Positions 21,042 through 32,939 of a stretch of 64,000 nucleotides of DNA are shown in pieces; position 1 is the first letter of the stretch, and the number at the start of each line of letters is the position of its first letter. The notes below the pieces were generated by a model. The model was not told the DNA's origin and made no database searches. It saw nothing but the letters and a program-made list of their open reading frames with translations. The translations under genes were made by a program, and so were the position numbers. The stretch is from Rhynchosporium graminicola (Eukaryota; Ascomycota; Leotiomycetes; Helotiales; Ploettnerulaceae): contig FJUW01000080.1 in the NCBI GenBank assembly GCA_900074885.1, positions 246,135 through 310,134 of the forward strand, read 5' to 3'.

Positions 21042-22922
21042 GGGAGTAAGTCTGTTCGTTCCATTCGGGGTTTGGGATTACAAACGTGTCGTATTGGATT
21101 GAAGCTTGCGTCGCAAGGGAGGAGGAGAGATTGGTGCTTTATGGTCCAACTTTCTTTTGGATGGTTTGGGAGAACTGGCCATGGCAACGAAAATCCTCCG
21201 CAGATCAAACTTCACGATGATATCCAAGATTATCTTGGCACGTAAAGTTATGTTGATTCTCGTTGAAGGAAACTGCGCGCGGAAGATCGCCGTTGAAGTT
21301 GAGTTCTCGCTTGCCCGCCATCAAACACGACGACGTGCTTGTCGTCGCGTTGACACCTGACTTCACTCCAACCTTCTTCACCTAACCAGGATTTCTGCGA
21401 ACTGATTCATTCATCTTCCTACATGACGATCTTGATAAGTTGATTATGGCATCGCATGGATCATCTTTCAATGCGAGTTTAATGCGACGATGTATGTACA
21501 CTGCCAATGATCTTTCAACCGATCCTGGCACAAATCGAACCCAGAAATTACCTAAGGCTTCAATCTCCTATAGGTACATTAAGGTCTCTGGATTATGACA
21601 AGGTAGATTTATAAGCTGTTATCTTTTCGATGCTCATAGTTGAAATCTGAAGAGGTCTTTCTGCAAGTCCGATCATTCAACGTATCCGCAACTTCTGTGT
21701 CTACCCACTACACAGAAGTCTCATGAAATACGGATCTTGCTTTTACGTCTTCCAATTTTTAATATGGGCTTCAAGGGATGAGATATGAATTTTACTTGGT
21801 TCAAATGCCGCGCATTCGGTTCGCCGGAGGCTTTTGTGGCGTTCAACTGGCATATGATTTGCAGTCTCCTGGCTGCCCTGTTCTTATTGTTCTGTTTAGA
21901 GTCCATCGGGCCCCGCGCTAATGGCCCAAGGAGGTTTCTTGATAAAGACATGAAACTTCCGTTCAATATCTGTTCTCGCGATTGTTTCTACATTATTCTG
22001 TATTCAATCCCCAAGCTGCTTTTGTTCTTGTATTCATTTTTCTCGACTAGACCGAAGCACATTGTATTGTCCCACGGATGTGTACTTGTACAAAATGTCA
22101 GAACTCATTTTCGAGTTTTTAGAACATGCTTCATTGGAGCCATTTAAGGGGAGTCTGAGATCCTCAGAAGATTTTATGCAAGGTTTGAAATCGGCCCCAA
22201 GGTACAGGTAGGACTCGGAAAGTTCAGGACCATATTCATGCTTCGATCCATCTCTTCTCTTTGACCTCAATATCATGTCGTTGGAGCTTTGCTTTCCAGA
22301 ATTCAACGTTTGATCTTGCTGTATTAGGCTTCGACCATTTTCAAACATTCTTCTCAGCTGTAACTCAGCGCGCAGCGAAGCCTTTCTCTCCCAAGAGCTG
22401 TCAGCCCATCATCAGTGGTGAAAGATAAGGTGGATCACAAGTCTCGAGCAACAGCTTTCGATGAGTGTCTGCACGACTTTGATGCTGGAATCAAAAGCAC
22501 TTCGATGAGAAGGAAGACGAAGCAAATCTCACCCAAATGACGGGAAGGGAATAAATCAACATTGGAAAGCTAGACCCTGCTTCTGATGTATATTTCCTAA
22601 GTCCTTAGTGAGTTCATGTCCCTTCATGAATCTTACACCAGAGTGCTGATGGTAGACAAGGCCAACTGAATAATCCTTACTCTGGTTGCGTTAATCATGT
22701 TTTAGCATCGGATTTGGCAGGATCCTCCGCACCAAGAAAGCTTTTGCCAGAGCAAGACTTAGCGGAGGTTGATTCAAGGAAGTTTAAGCATTCACCCCCA
22801 GCTAAGTCTCAACAGATCTCTGTTGTCGTGACTCGGATGATACGTGGTTGAAACAACAAATCGTGTTGTTTGCTAGGCCCGTGAAATCTAAACATGTCGT
22901 CCTATAAGCCCTCATTTTGATC
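21042..22922. other. Intergenic region without supported gene
   Basis: About 1.9 kb. The left part should hold the PNKP promoter. Two minus-strand frames (22034-22348, 104 codons; 21721-21966, 81 codons) have fairly protein-like composition and could be exons of a small gene, and a plus-strand frame (21785-22147) is hydrophobic. None has recognisable motifs, and the joins are not convincing, so no gene is called. Confidence 0.4.
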
Positions 22923-23690
22923 ATGATGAGCAGAAGGTTAGCTCAGACTGTTCCACGGGAAACTTTCCCAACCAGAGATCGTTCCCAATCCAGGTACGGT
23001 TGATTGTCCCACTATCAAATGACAATTTTAGCTCTAGTTCGAGTCTTCATTGCAACGGGATAAATCCCGGGACCAATCAACAATATGCCATTGCCTGGGA
23101 ACTTCTTCCCGACCTGGATGAGATCGCGACTTGGGATTGGGCGGTTCCGAAACGACTGTCGAATTGCAAGACTCCACCCCCCCCCTAGGGCTTTTCAGAC
23201 GGCGTTCTTCAACTTCACTGGAGCGTACCGCACAAGCGACAGAAGCTTGCAACATGCCATGATTCCTAAAGACTACTGGTTCAATCCACTCCTGTCACAG
23301 ATTTATGAGTGTCTTATACAGGATGTTAGAACCTTGATCACAACGGATGCATGATTTTCTGAGCTTCGATATGCGTATTTACCATGGCCTTCCTTTCAGA
23401 TTATGCTAGGCGAGTCTGAATATTACTTAAAAGCTGCCTTGAAATTGACTACAAAGGGATTCCTGAAATGGAATCGGGGTAAAGTAGCGACGGGAATATC
23501 CGCGTGTCTTTTCACCAGCAAAATTCAGGAAACTGTTGTGAGGGAACAAATTGTCCACAGAAAGCAAGTTCTGCGCTGGCTTAGCGACCTCCTGCAATGC
23601 CACCCTGAATACTTTGATGACTTACTGCTTCTTATTGAAAAGGGAATTTCTCTCTATACGACACAGGAATTGAAGAAATCATCATCATAG
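22923..23690 (+). CDS. Tentative multi-exon hypothetical gene
   Basis: A plus-strand gene can be assembled from 22923-22993, 23032-about 23145, about 23201-23309 and about 23385-23690. The strongest evidence is two good acceptors (TTTTCAG before 23201; TCCTTTCAG before about 23400) and protein-like frames on both sides in compatible phase: ...YAIAWELLPDLDEIATWDW, FFNFTGAYRTSDRSLQHAM, IPKDYWFNPLLSQIYECLIQ, then a 95-codon last exon with IVHRKQVLRWLSDLLQC and an amphipathic Leu-rich end. The donors are weak (GTTCCG, GTTAGA), the first intron would be only 38 bp, and a C9 run at 23177-23185 disturbs the frame if no intron is removed. No domain is recognised. It ends 28 bp from the convergent Ndc1 stop. 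It may be real, partial or decayed. Confidence 0.35.
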
Positions 23691-23718
23691 TCCTCGTATT
23701 CATCTATAATTGCTCTCT

Positions 23719-25705
23719 TTAGCTTGCTTGCGTCATCTCTGGTCTTTTAGCAGGCGTAGCCGCCATCCTAGCCTCTCTCATCTCGCTCTGACTGAGCCTC
23801 AAATCCTCGCTGTAGTCGCCAAACGCATTCACCAACTCATTCAATCCGTTCTTCATTACCTCCAACACCATATCAACTTCAGGACATTCCCGCTTCCTTT
23901 CGACATCCGTCCAATGGAAGCCCAAATTAGCTTTTAATGCCTCCAATCTTACCACATTCGTCGTCAGAGTCTGAATGATCAACTTAACGTCTCTCTGGAC
24001 ATGGCCATATTCGTCTTCAGTAAGACTGCACACCGAGAATCTCGTGATGGCATTAACGGCATCGACGAGGACGCCAACATCACCGTATGGCTGCCCAAGT
24101 ACGATAGCCGTGATCCTCCTCCTATAATCTTGGCGGAACGGCCAACCGACCTGAGATTTCAGAGCCTTGAGTGCCCACTCCTTGAAGAGTGCAGTGAAGC
24201 TCCGATCGTCCTGCTCCTTAGGACTCAACATATTTTCTGCCCTCTCTAGCAGCTTCTTCGCTCGTGGTGATACTGGTCCAGGAGGCGATACGCCGCGGCT
24301 TTTGGCAACATCCGCAATTTGCTCGCGCGTGCTCCGCTTCTTGGGCTTGGTGAAGATGTCGGCTTGTTGAATGGGCTGAGCCATGCGAGGGAGGCCTTGG
24401 ATAGGAGCTTCTGGAGTTTTTGTAGCATCTGATGCAGCTGTAGAAGGTCGCTCGTACTCGGCAATCCGTACCTGGATGCCATTTATGAGATCTAGACACA
24501 CTGCTAGTAATTGTGACCATGCAGAACCACCTGGTCTGTCAATGTCTGTAAATATTATTCTTCGACGCCCCTCGAACCGCTCTCCTATGTAAACAAGTTC
24601 CCAAAATGCAAATGCCTGGGATTCCTGTTAGCCAAATCCGGTTTCGGAAATTTTAATGAACGACTCACTCTCGTCTGCAGCTTCTTGCCCGTCAAGCCAG
24701 CTAACAGGCTGCCATTTGGATCTCTGGACTCGTGCGTAATGGGTCGCCCGCCCTTGAGCGGTTCCTGTGCTACATATACAGAAAATGCAGCATTTGTGAC
24801 TTCCCACAACATGACGAGGAGAAATCCGGAGGTGACGGAGTTCTTCAACACGCCCCAATGGAATGGCTTAACAGAGGGCACAGTGCTCGACTTCGAGAGA
24901 GTCCAAAATATAGTTGCCCATTGCCTTGTGAATCCCCACGCCATGCTCCTAATCGAAGGGAAAATTCCCAGGTCTAATATGTATATGACGGGAAAAGCAG
25001 CAGCGGCTATGACAGCGCGCTTCAGGGCGCTCATAGCAATGGACGGAATTTGGGTCTGTATTCGCTCGGCAGGCGGGACAAAGATAGCTCTTGACTCTTT
25101 GGTTGCTCCGATGGGTTTTGTTTTGATGGCAGGCATATCGATCCGATCGTAGTCGTAGAAGAGGTGGAAGCCTGCTTGGACCACACCGAGGAACAGCAGG
25201 AAGCTGGTGAGGTAGATTGGCTTCTCGTTCAAGATTGTGCGTTCGGTTTTGGGCATCAACTTGATTCTATTCAGATCCTGATCCCTCGATGCCGACCATA
25301 CGTAGACCTCGCTGAAGAACCATGCTGAGAGACAGTACCAGCCTGTGATCTGAGGCACCTGAAAAGTGGTGGCATACTTTCTGAAGGTATCCCATGGCGA
25401 GTATGATGTTCGTAGACCAACGTGTAATTGGGCAATTCGAGGTATGAAAATCATGAAACCGGGTATGAAAAGAAGAAGGGCCCGTATGCCAGCTCTGCCT
25501 ATTGGAAACCAGGACCAGAAAACTAAAGCATCTGATTAGAATATTGTTCAAAGCGCGGGTTGCGCATGTACCTACAAGACTTCTTCTCCCCAATCAGAAA
25601 CGATTCAACATAGCAGAGCGCAAAGACGATCGCTGACGCCAACGAAAACCATTTGTGCAAGGCGGGAGTCAGAAAGTCCTTGTATGGTCGTATTCTGGGC
25701 GCCAT
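23719..25705 (-). CDS. ndc1: Nucleoporin Ndc1 (nuclear-pore/spindle-pole membrane protein)
   Basis: Three exons, 25705-25576, 25522-24669 and 24624-23719, with introns of 53 bp (GTAGGT...TAG) and 44 bp (GTGAGT...CAG) give 629 residues. The N-terminus MAPRIRPYKDFLTPALHKWF and the block IPRIAQLHVGLRTS, followed later by the EGRRRIIFTDIDRPGGSAW segment, are those of fungal Ndc1/Cut11. Hydrophobic segments in the first 270 residues (near residues 18-35, 50-70, 95-115, 140-160, 200-220 and 250-270) fit the family's six membrane spans. The C-terminal half is soluble and helical. Ndc1 anchors nuclear pore complexes and, in yeasts, spindle pole bodies in the nuclear envelope. The gene diverges from the Pep12-type gene across 308 bp. 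Identification rests on family motifs and architecture; no break is seen. Confidence 0.88.
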
Positions 25706-26013
25706 TGCATGAGCTTTGTGAGATGTAGTCTATACCTCTGGTCCTTTCAATTCATCGCAGATCGAGGACGAAGCCCAAAAGCGTTGTCTGTTGACATCGG
25801 TTACTTGCGCACAATAAAAGAGCTTTGACGCGAGCCTCGCTCTACTGCCAAGGCTCAGGGATAAGGCTCCAAAATCCAGGCTAGCAGGCAAGTGGAGTGG
25901 GGTACGTCAACTATCATCACGAGCTGCTCATATCGACAGGCAACAAATGAGCTCTAGCATACACGAAAACCGTCACTTTATCGGCCTCCGATTCCGTTGA
26001 ATTATCAGCCACA
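25706..26013. promoter_or_regulatory. Divergent promoter between ndc1 and pep12
   Basis: 308 bp lie between the two start codons, so the interval must hold both core promoters and both 5'UTRs. No TATA box was assigned. Confidence 0.55.
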
Positions 26014-26885
26014 ATGTCTTTCGATCAACTATCGTCCATGGAGTCGCAGCCTACGACAATGCGGAGGCAAGATGATCCTCAGTATGCAGATGACCCCGAG
26101 TTCCAGAAGTTGTCGCAAGACCTGATGACGAAGCTGTTTACTTTGACGGGCAACATATCAAGACTTTCAAATGAGGTCAATCTACTAGGCACGAAGAGAG
26201 ATACGGAGCGAGTCAGAGAAAGAGTGCACGATCTGCTGGAGGAGAATAAGGAAACATTCAAAGAGGTTGGCGAAGGAGTGAAGACTATTCAATCGTGGGA
26301 GGATGTCAGCGTACGTCTATTTGACTCCTCAGCGCTTGAAGAAAGATCTAACATTATTAGCCATCACAAAAATACACACAGCAAAAGCTTGCTCGGGAAT
26401 TCCAGAACAACCTTTCGGAGTTCCAGTCCGTACAACGTCAGGCACTCGAGAAGCAACGATCGACGGCAACAGCGGCGCGAACTGCTCTAGAAGACGGGCA
26501 GTCTCCTAGCGCCGAAGGAGTTCAGCAATTTGGACAGCAACAGCAGCAATCTCAGCAAGAGTTGAGGCTCGCATCCCAGGACGAGGTCGACTTCCAAGAC
26601 TCCTTGATCGTGGAACGCGAGGCCGAGATTCGAAATATTGAACAGGGCGTCACTGAGTTGAACGAGCTGTTCCGAGATGTTGCACATATCGTCAATGAGC
26701 AGGGCGAGCTTCTCGATAATATCCATGAGAATGTTGAGAACACAAGAGCAGATACACGAGGAGCAGATTTGGAGTTGAGAGGTGCGGCAAGATACCAGAG
26801 GAATGCTAGGTCGAAAGCATGCTGTTTGTTGTTGATTTTGGCAGTCATATTGACTATTGTCATACTGGCGGCAACCTTAGGATGA
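26014..26885 (+). CDS. pep12: Pep12-type syntaxin (endosomal Qa-SNARE)
   Basis: Two exons, 26014-26310 and 26361-26885, flank a 50-bp intron (GTACGT...TAG, phase 0); the product is 273 residues. Residues of about 25-125 form the N-terminal syntaxin three-helix region (LTGNISRLSNEVNLLGTKRD, then QQKLAREFQNNLSEFQSVQR). A Gln-rich linker follows. The SNARE motif covers about 185-245, with the central-layer Gln in AHIVNEQGELLDNI at about residue 213, which makes it a Qa-SNARE. A C-terminal membrane anchor spans about 253-273 (CCLLLILAVILTIVILAATLG begins it). Length and sequence fit Pep12/syntaxin-7/12 proteins, which mediate fusion at prevacuolar endosomes. A vacuolar Vam3-type role cannot be excluded. 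The stop codon lies only about 450 bp from the AT-rich repeat block. Confidence 0.85.
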
Positions 26886-27340
26886 TGCTTTGGAGGCACT
26901 GCATCGTGAATGTAAATTATTATTTCTGGGAGTCTGGAGTTTTATGATGAGCATGCGTAAGCGTAGTTACATTCATTTTGAGTATTGTATCAGACGAGGC
27001 ATAGAAGCTGGACGAGTTATGGAATGAGTTCTGAGCCGAGAAAGCAATATAACTCGGGCCTATCAGACTGACAATTATTGTAATCTTTCTGACATTTTCT
27101 GCACTTCATGGATTGAGACCGCGATCTGCTCAAGAGCAATCAAGAAAAGACATGAAACAGATATCTATATGATATGACAGTAAATGTGGATCCGATTTTG
27201 TCTTTTCCGAGTCCGTGAGCTGCGTTGATTGGCTGAGGCTGGGCGTGACCGGCGCACGGCCAGAAAGGAGGAGCATCAAAATCTGGGCTCGATACACCCC
27301 CGTACGCCCGCACGCTTACTCTTGCGTTAGAGCTATCCTA
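26886..27340. other. Gene island edge, 3' flank of pep12
   Basis: Ordinary composition up to about 27,340, with CpA and TpG freely present (for example a GC-rich stretch at 27,220-27,320). Composition then switches within a few tens of bases to the AT-rich repeat block. No gene is seen. Confidence 0.6.
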
Positions 27341-28015
27341 GTGACCGTCACTTAATAGTTATTTTGCTATTCCGAAATATTCCGAAATATTCTTTTAGGC
27401 CACAGCTAAATCTACATACGTGAATAGCTAAATTTATATACGCCAATTAAGCGAACCTAAAGCGTAGAGTGCATTTATCACTAATAAAATTTATATATAT
27501 AAAGATATACAGTATATCGCTAGCTTACTACTTTTATACTATATCCTCACTATTATCTTCATGCTCTGTATCCTGAGTATCTATATATCTCTACCCCTCC
27601 GATCATATCGCTTTGAATTAGTAATTCACTAGCTATAGTAAGTAGCTATAACGGGTTATACCCAGGACGATACTCGACGCTGAGCATCTCGCTGACTAAT
27701 ACTACTAAGGCACTAGTAGTAGTAGTACCGTATCTTCTCCTTTTCTATTAAGGAAGAATTCTTCTCTGCTCTTTAGCTAATTCTTCCTGTTAATTAAAGA
27801 TACCGTTTGCACTATACGCATACTTTGCACTCGCCCCGTGATAGTAGTATCTGCTATGTTATCTGAATAATAGATTAATGATATACTATATATATATATA
27901 TACCCCTTCTCTCTCTGTATACTAGACTTATAGCTATTCTGATGCCTATCCTTAAGCCTTTACATCGCAATTATAGTTCATAATATGCTGTTTTGTACTA
28001 TAGAGTGCTGCCTAA
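27341..28015. repeat. RIP-degraded unidentified repeat
   Basis: AT-rich and CpA/TpG-poor. A tandem TCCGAAATAT unit occurs at 27,371-27,392. On the minus strand, about 27,560-27,790 reads as a short basic protein-like stretch (EQRRILPQQKRRR type) with stops, possibly the tail of a DNA-transposon protein. The element cannot be named. Confidence 0.45.
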
Positions 28016-28220
28016 TATAACGACACAAGGGCTCTAGATAGTATACGAGCAGTAATAAAACAAGTAGGGAGGTTAAGAACAATCCTTAATAGTCTAGTAC
28101 AAAAGAAACAGAAAGATATAGAGCTCTGAAGGAGTCTATACCTCTATATATATATAAGGAGGGTATACCTAAGGTACCGATACTAGCCCGTATCTGCTAT
28201 ATATACTATGCGCTATTATA
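28016..28220 (-). repeat. A-type LTR (205 bp)
   Basis: It starts TATAACGACA and ends GCGCTATTATA, and aligns along its whole length with the 202-bp LTRs of TRIM-1 and TRIM-2. On its right is the TTACCTCTTTCC...CTCGTCCTCGAGCC segment, which corresponds to the polypurine-tract side of the TRIM. It is therefore the 3' LTR of a minus-oriented element. No partner LTR is found before 30,898. Confidence 0.75.
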
Positions 28221-29153
28221 TTACCTCTTTCCAAGATAAAAGCTCGTCCTCGAGCCTTCAAAAGTAAATAACTTATATAAAACAAAAGAAAAAGGAGTTA
28301 AATTAAGTTAAATTTCAAATAAAATCTAAGTAATTATTAATCTAAAGCGTAAGACGTAAATCACTTCTTCTTCGTCTTTAATATCAGGTAATCGCTTTTA
28401 TAGTAACTATACTTCTTATAGTAGTAATACTATACTTCCTCGATAAGTATTAAGAGCTCAGAAGACGTACTAACTACCGGTAGAGCTAGAGTTGCTAAAG
28501 GTATTAAAGGTAGTCGAGAGAGTTCTAAATCGAGTGCTATAAGAGAAGAGACTATAGCTAAATAATTAGTCTTCTAAGAGTACTTAATTAGAGCGGCAGT
28601 AGTATATAGCTATATAGTAAGCTTTAGCTAGAAGTAAAAGTACTACTTTGATTTAGCTATACCTCTAAGAATTACCGAGCTTTAGAACTTTATATAGAAT
28701 TATAAAAAGGACTTCTTTTTTTATTAAAAGCTTATGAAATTCAGTATGATATTACTCTGTTTCGAGTCCGGAAAGGTAATAAGAGGCGAGTACTGAAATT
28801 ATCTCTTTAGTAAAAGAGAAAAGTATAATTTCTAAGAGATACTATAGTTCTAAGTAACTTCTTGTAAAGCTAGAAGTAGAGCTCTAGAGTAGCGCTTTAT
28901 AAGTACGCGTAATCGGGTATTAATCTAAATTAACTTTAAGTTAGTCCTAAATAGAAGTATACTATTAGCTAAAAGATAAGTTAATCCCTATATTAAGCGT
29001 ATTAATACTTTTAATTAGTTACGACTTACTAGAGGTCTATAAATTATTAATTAAAAAGCGTTTAAAGGTATGTTCTTTTAGTAATTAAGATATCGAGTTT
29101 ACTAAAGGTCTAGAGGTTACTAATTATACTTAAGTATATAAAAACTCTATAAA
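28221..29153 (+). pseudogene. RIP-degraded body beside A-type LTR with unrecognised coding remnant
   Basis: The first 40 bases match the TRIM interior beside its LTR; the rest does not. A plus-strand frame from about 28,645 to 29,150 reads as a protein if the stops, nearly all at positions suited to Trp or Gln, are ignored. It contains YFDLAIPLRITEL, KFSMILLCFESGKVIRGEY and, later, a TRNRVLI segment. I do not recognise it. It may be part of a larger A-family element or a separate repeat. Confidence 0.35.
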
Positions 29154-30897
29154 TGTTGGTCCATAGTCACGTGTTAGTCGAGTATCTGCACCGGGGTTTA
29201 GCCGGCCAGATATATCTCCCTTACGGAGTCTCGACTACCTAGAAAAGCCAGCTACGTTATAACAGATAATACCACTACTACTATCACTATACTTTAGCTC
29301 ACGCAGACTACTTGATTATACGTACTACGATAGAGTGATACTAATATTAATCAATAGATATATAGATTATTTCACTCTTTGAAAGTAGTCAAATTCTAAG
29401 AATTTCGACTACTGAAAAGAGCGCGCTAGTAACCTTGAAGAGTAGAGATATCTACTATAGCAATAGCTTAAGTACTAGAGAAGATACGGTCTCCTCTTTA
29501 CTATTTGACTTGAATTACTAAGATAATTTGCCTAGATTCTACTTACGATATAGTTAAAGGATACGAATTCTAGTATATTATACTACTATTATCTTCTACG
29601 TACTTACCTTCTACGTACTTCGATTACTACTATAACCCGACTTCAAATAACGCGCTTTTAAGACTTCTATTTACGTCGAAAACTCGAAGTCAAAACTTAA
29701 ACGCGCTACGCTAGCGCTTTTTATATAATACTTAAGAATAACTCTATAACTACTATTCTAAACAACCTCGGAATAGTACTAAAACACCTATACGAATTAG
29801 ACCTTTAATATAGTAAGTATTAGAATAGTTAGTATTCAGTGCAGTATCACGCGGCAACCTAATCAGGACTAGAGCTAATACTCAGGCCCGGATATTAAAG
29901 AATATCCGGGATATATTATAGAAAAAGACTTATTATAACTTAAGTAGTTAAGTTATAAAATAAAGATAATAGTCTAACTTACTAGCGTCTAATTCCTCTA
30001 TAAATATTACCCCTGTCCCTATAAGTATACGAGAATAGGGATATTCCTTTCAATAGGTTATGAGCCCCGGCAGGACGTAACTTCGAATCGACGAAAGCAA
30101 GGCGATCGATTTAAGCCCTAATAAGTAAGATAGAAGTATTCTAGTTAACGTAAGAAGACTAAAGAGCTACGTAAGAGCGCTAATAATAACCGGAGAGCTA
30201 TAAGTAAGAAGGCTTTTAATACTAACTATATAACCTATAGGCTCTAGAGGGAGACCTATAATAAAAATCCGAGGATAATAAGAAAGACTATTTCTCGCAA
30301 AAATAACTATACGACTCGTAGACTTCAGAGGAAACTCTATAACTATAAAGTCGAGTAGTAAGTAAGTAAGCTACTTATAACTCTTAAACCGAGTATAGCT
30401 TCTATATAAACTAATAGCTAGTAAAAGACAAATATCTACTAATTATATATATATACTAAGTTAACTATAGTTAACTCACAGAAAATCTAGTCGAACGTAT
30501 CGAATACTATATAATAACTATAGGATAAAATAGGGAAAGATAATAAGCTACTAATCTTAAGCCGTAAGAACTATAACGAATAGTTTCTATAAGCTAAAGT
30601 CAAGATTAAGAGAAAGGGTATATTCTATATAATAGATACTAGTAAGATTAACTTTACTTAGATAACTCGAGATAGAATAAAAGGTAAAAGTATACTAAAG
30701 ACTACCTCCGAAAGTATACTATTAGTATTAACTATAGATAACCTTACGAGCGATTTCGAGAGGCTTAGCGGAATATAGAATCTAGAGAAGGCCGAGAAAT
30801 AAGTATCCGACGACTCGAAGGCCCTGGATATTATAATCGAAGGACTTAGTAATAACGATATTATACTACTTAATAAGTATAATTCGGCAGGAGTACT
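29154..30897 (+). mobile_element. Copia-2: left part of a RIP-degraded Ty1/Copia element
   Basis: A TGTTGGTCCATAG start resembles fungal Copia LTR starts. A primer-site-like string (GGTTATGAGCCCCGGCAGG) lies at about 30,057-30,075. From about 30,535 a plus-strand gag remnant reads KLLILSRKNYNE, then a stop in place of Trp, then AKVKIKRKGIFYIIDTSKIN, which corresponds to the N-terminal part of Copia gag (UBN2-like). The element is cut at 30,898 by chromovirus copy B1. The LTR length is not certain. Confidence 0.5.
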
Positions 30898-31165
30898 TGT
30901 AACGACACAAGACTCGAGGCGGTATATAAGTAAGAATAAACAAGTAGGGAGGCTAAGAGCGATCTTATATAGTCTACTATAAAGGAAACAAAAAGATAAG
31001 GAAGGAAGAAGAAGAGAGATAGAGTATAAGGTATCTTATATATATATACTAGTACTAGTCTGATACTATACTGAGTCAGATACTAATTCTGCCGGGATAC
31101 CTATGAACTTAGGCCCTAGTATCTATCCTTCTTCTTATATAATATTCAGGTAAGCTATTATTATA
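30898..31165 (-). repeat. LTR of B1 (268 bp)
   Basis: Its left end TGTAACGACA is unmutated, and the right end is RIP-mutated (ATTATTATA for TGTCGTTACA). Other copies show that the LTR ends are a 10-bp inverted repeat with TG...CA termini. Confidence 0.85.
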
Positions 31166-31685
31166 TTACCTCTCCCTTAAGAAGAGCTTAACCCTAAGCT
31201 CGGAAAGTTATAGTTTATACTAGAAATTAGTCTTTATTATAACTGTTTTCGTTAATATTCGCGTAATAAGCGCTAGCTACTCTTTAGTAGTAGTAAATTC
31301 TTTATTAGGTTCTGACTAGTTATATCGCTATAATAGTACTATATTAGTTATAGCTTCTAAATTAGGCAGTAAGCTATATTTACTTTATCTATTTATAGTA
31401 GGAGTCGAGTTTAAGTAGAGTATAAGGTATATAAAGGAAGAGGTTTATTAATATTAGAGCTTCTTCTTTTTAACTGCGATAACTACTTAAACTTATAAGT
31501 TAACTCTCCCTAGACTACGATACAGTTCCTAGACTAAGTATTATTACTAATTACTATAGTAGTCTACTATAATCTTATATATTAATCGACCTAATTAACT
31601 CTTCTCTTATTATAAGTAAGTTTATACTTTAGTATTAGGGATAGTCTTTAGGTAAGATATAGGAGTTTTATAGATCTATAACGCT

Positions 31686-32621
31686 AACTCCTATAGTACT
31701 TTTACTAGTTCCTGCTAGTACTCTTTCGGTAGTATATCGTATATATTACCTGCGATATATTCGCGCCTTCCTTAAGATAAAGTATAATAATACTCCTATT
31801 CTAGAACTTCTATATTCGTTTAATAAGCTTAACTCTAAGCTTTATAAGTATTATTCGGTATTAAAGAGTAGTTATAAGTATATAAGTTATTTAAACCTGA
31901 ATATAGTTATATATACTAATATATTATAGTTACTCGACTACGTTAATATAGAGTATACTATCTTATCCGGTTTACTTCTTAGTAGTAAAGCTAAAGATAC
32001 GGAGCTAAATCAAGGTAGTATTATAGCTACTTATAAGGCTATTAATCGTATCTATTATCTCGCGAAATCTACTACTCTTATTACTACGTTAGAGATTACT
32101 ACTATATAATTAGTAGAGACTTAAGCTTTAAGGCGTTCTATAGAGAAAGTATTTAAGGAGTTAGAGTTTATTAAAGTAATAAGTTAAGATCTTGAACCCT
32201 TAGATACTAGTATAATACTAATATAATATAAGATCTAGATCTTTTAATAGTAGATTCGGCGAAGTCTAAGTTAATAGTATAAATAGTATTAAAGTAGATA
32301 AAAGAGTTAAATAGTATTATATAGGAATTTGCGAAGAAAGCTATATTTAAAGCTATAATATCTAATACTAAGGGAAAACAGAATTTGCCTTCTAGTTCAG
32401 AGATAGCGTTAGATCTAGATACTCCCGGACCTTCTCTAAAGAAGAAAGCTCATAGGATTAGCTATTATACTCGATCTACTACTAGAGCTACGTTAGTAAA
32501 TTTAAGTAATAAGTTAAATATAGTAGTTCTAGTTCTAGATATTCTAGATTTACTAGAAGCTCCGAAGAATTTAGAGAAGAAAGCTAGTAAAATAGAGATA
32601 ATAGAGAAAGTAAAGTTTTAG
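31686..32621 (+). pseudogene. Antisense ORF remnant of chromovirus B1
   Basis: The plus-strand frame, antisense to the element's gag-pol, ends TAG at about 32,620. The last 78 codons are intact (EIALDLDTPGPSLKKKAHRI, then YYTRSTTRATL, and a Leu/Ile-rich end). Upstream, the same frame continues through stops that lie where Gln or Trp is expected. The same protein is readable in B2, B3 and B4. It shows no similarity I recognise to gag, envelope or known accessory proteins; it appears hydrophilic with a helical, Lys/Glu-rich C-terminus. Confidence 0.55.
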
Positions 32622-32939
32622 ATATAGTATTATTATAAAGTATAATCAGGAGATTATCCTTAGTAATAAATTTTTAATACTAGTAATTATAATAGTTTAT
32701 TATTCTCTAAGTAACTATAGTTATCTATTCTATCTTCCTAGGCTTTAATCTACTAATCTAGTTTACGCGGAAGTCTAGGTTTACTTAAGTTAGTAGCGTA
32801 GAAGTCTCTAAGCTTATATAAAGTACTTATTAAGTCGGAAGTATTATATTAAGTTAAGTCCGGGTTATAGCTTAGCTAACTAACTTAATACTTTAGATTA
32901 TCTCTTAGGAGCTATATAGTAAGTATATCTTATAACTCT

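Larger units (their letters stand above)
30898..32939 (-). mobile_element. Chromovirus copy B1, left segment (3' end of element)
   Basis: This segment comprises the 3' LTR (30898-31165), the polypurine-tract region and the antisense reading frame. It is interrupted after 32939 by copy B2, and the 5-bp sequence ACTCT (32935-32939) is duplicated at 40717-40721. B1 resumes at 40722. The uninterrupted equivalent can be read in B3 around 48,380-48,400. Confidence 0.85.

Noticed and set aside
32385..32621. Reading the 78-codon frame as chromovirus gag
   Set aside because: In every copy it lies on the strand opposite pol and between pol and the 3' LTR; gag of the element is at the other end with the zinc knuckle.
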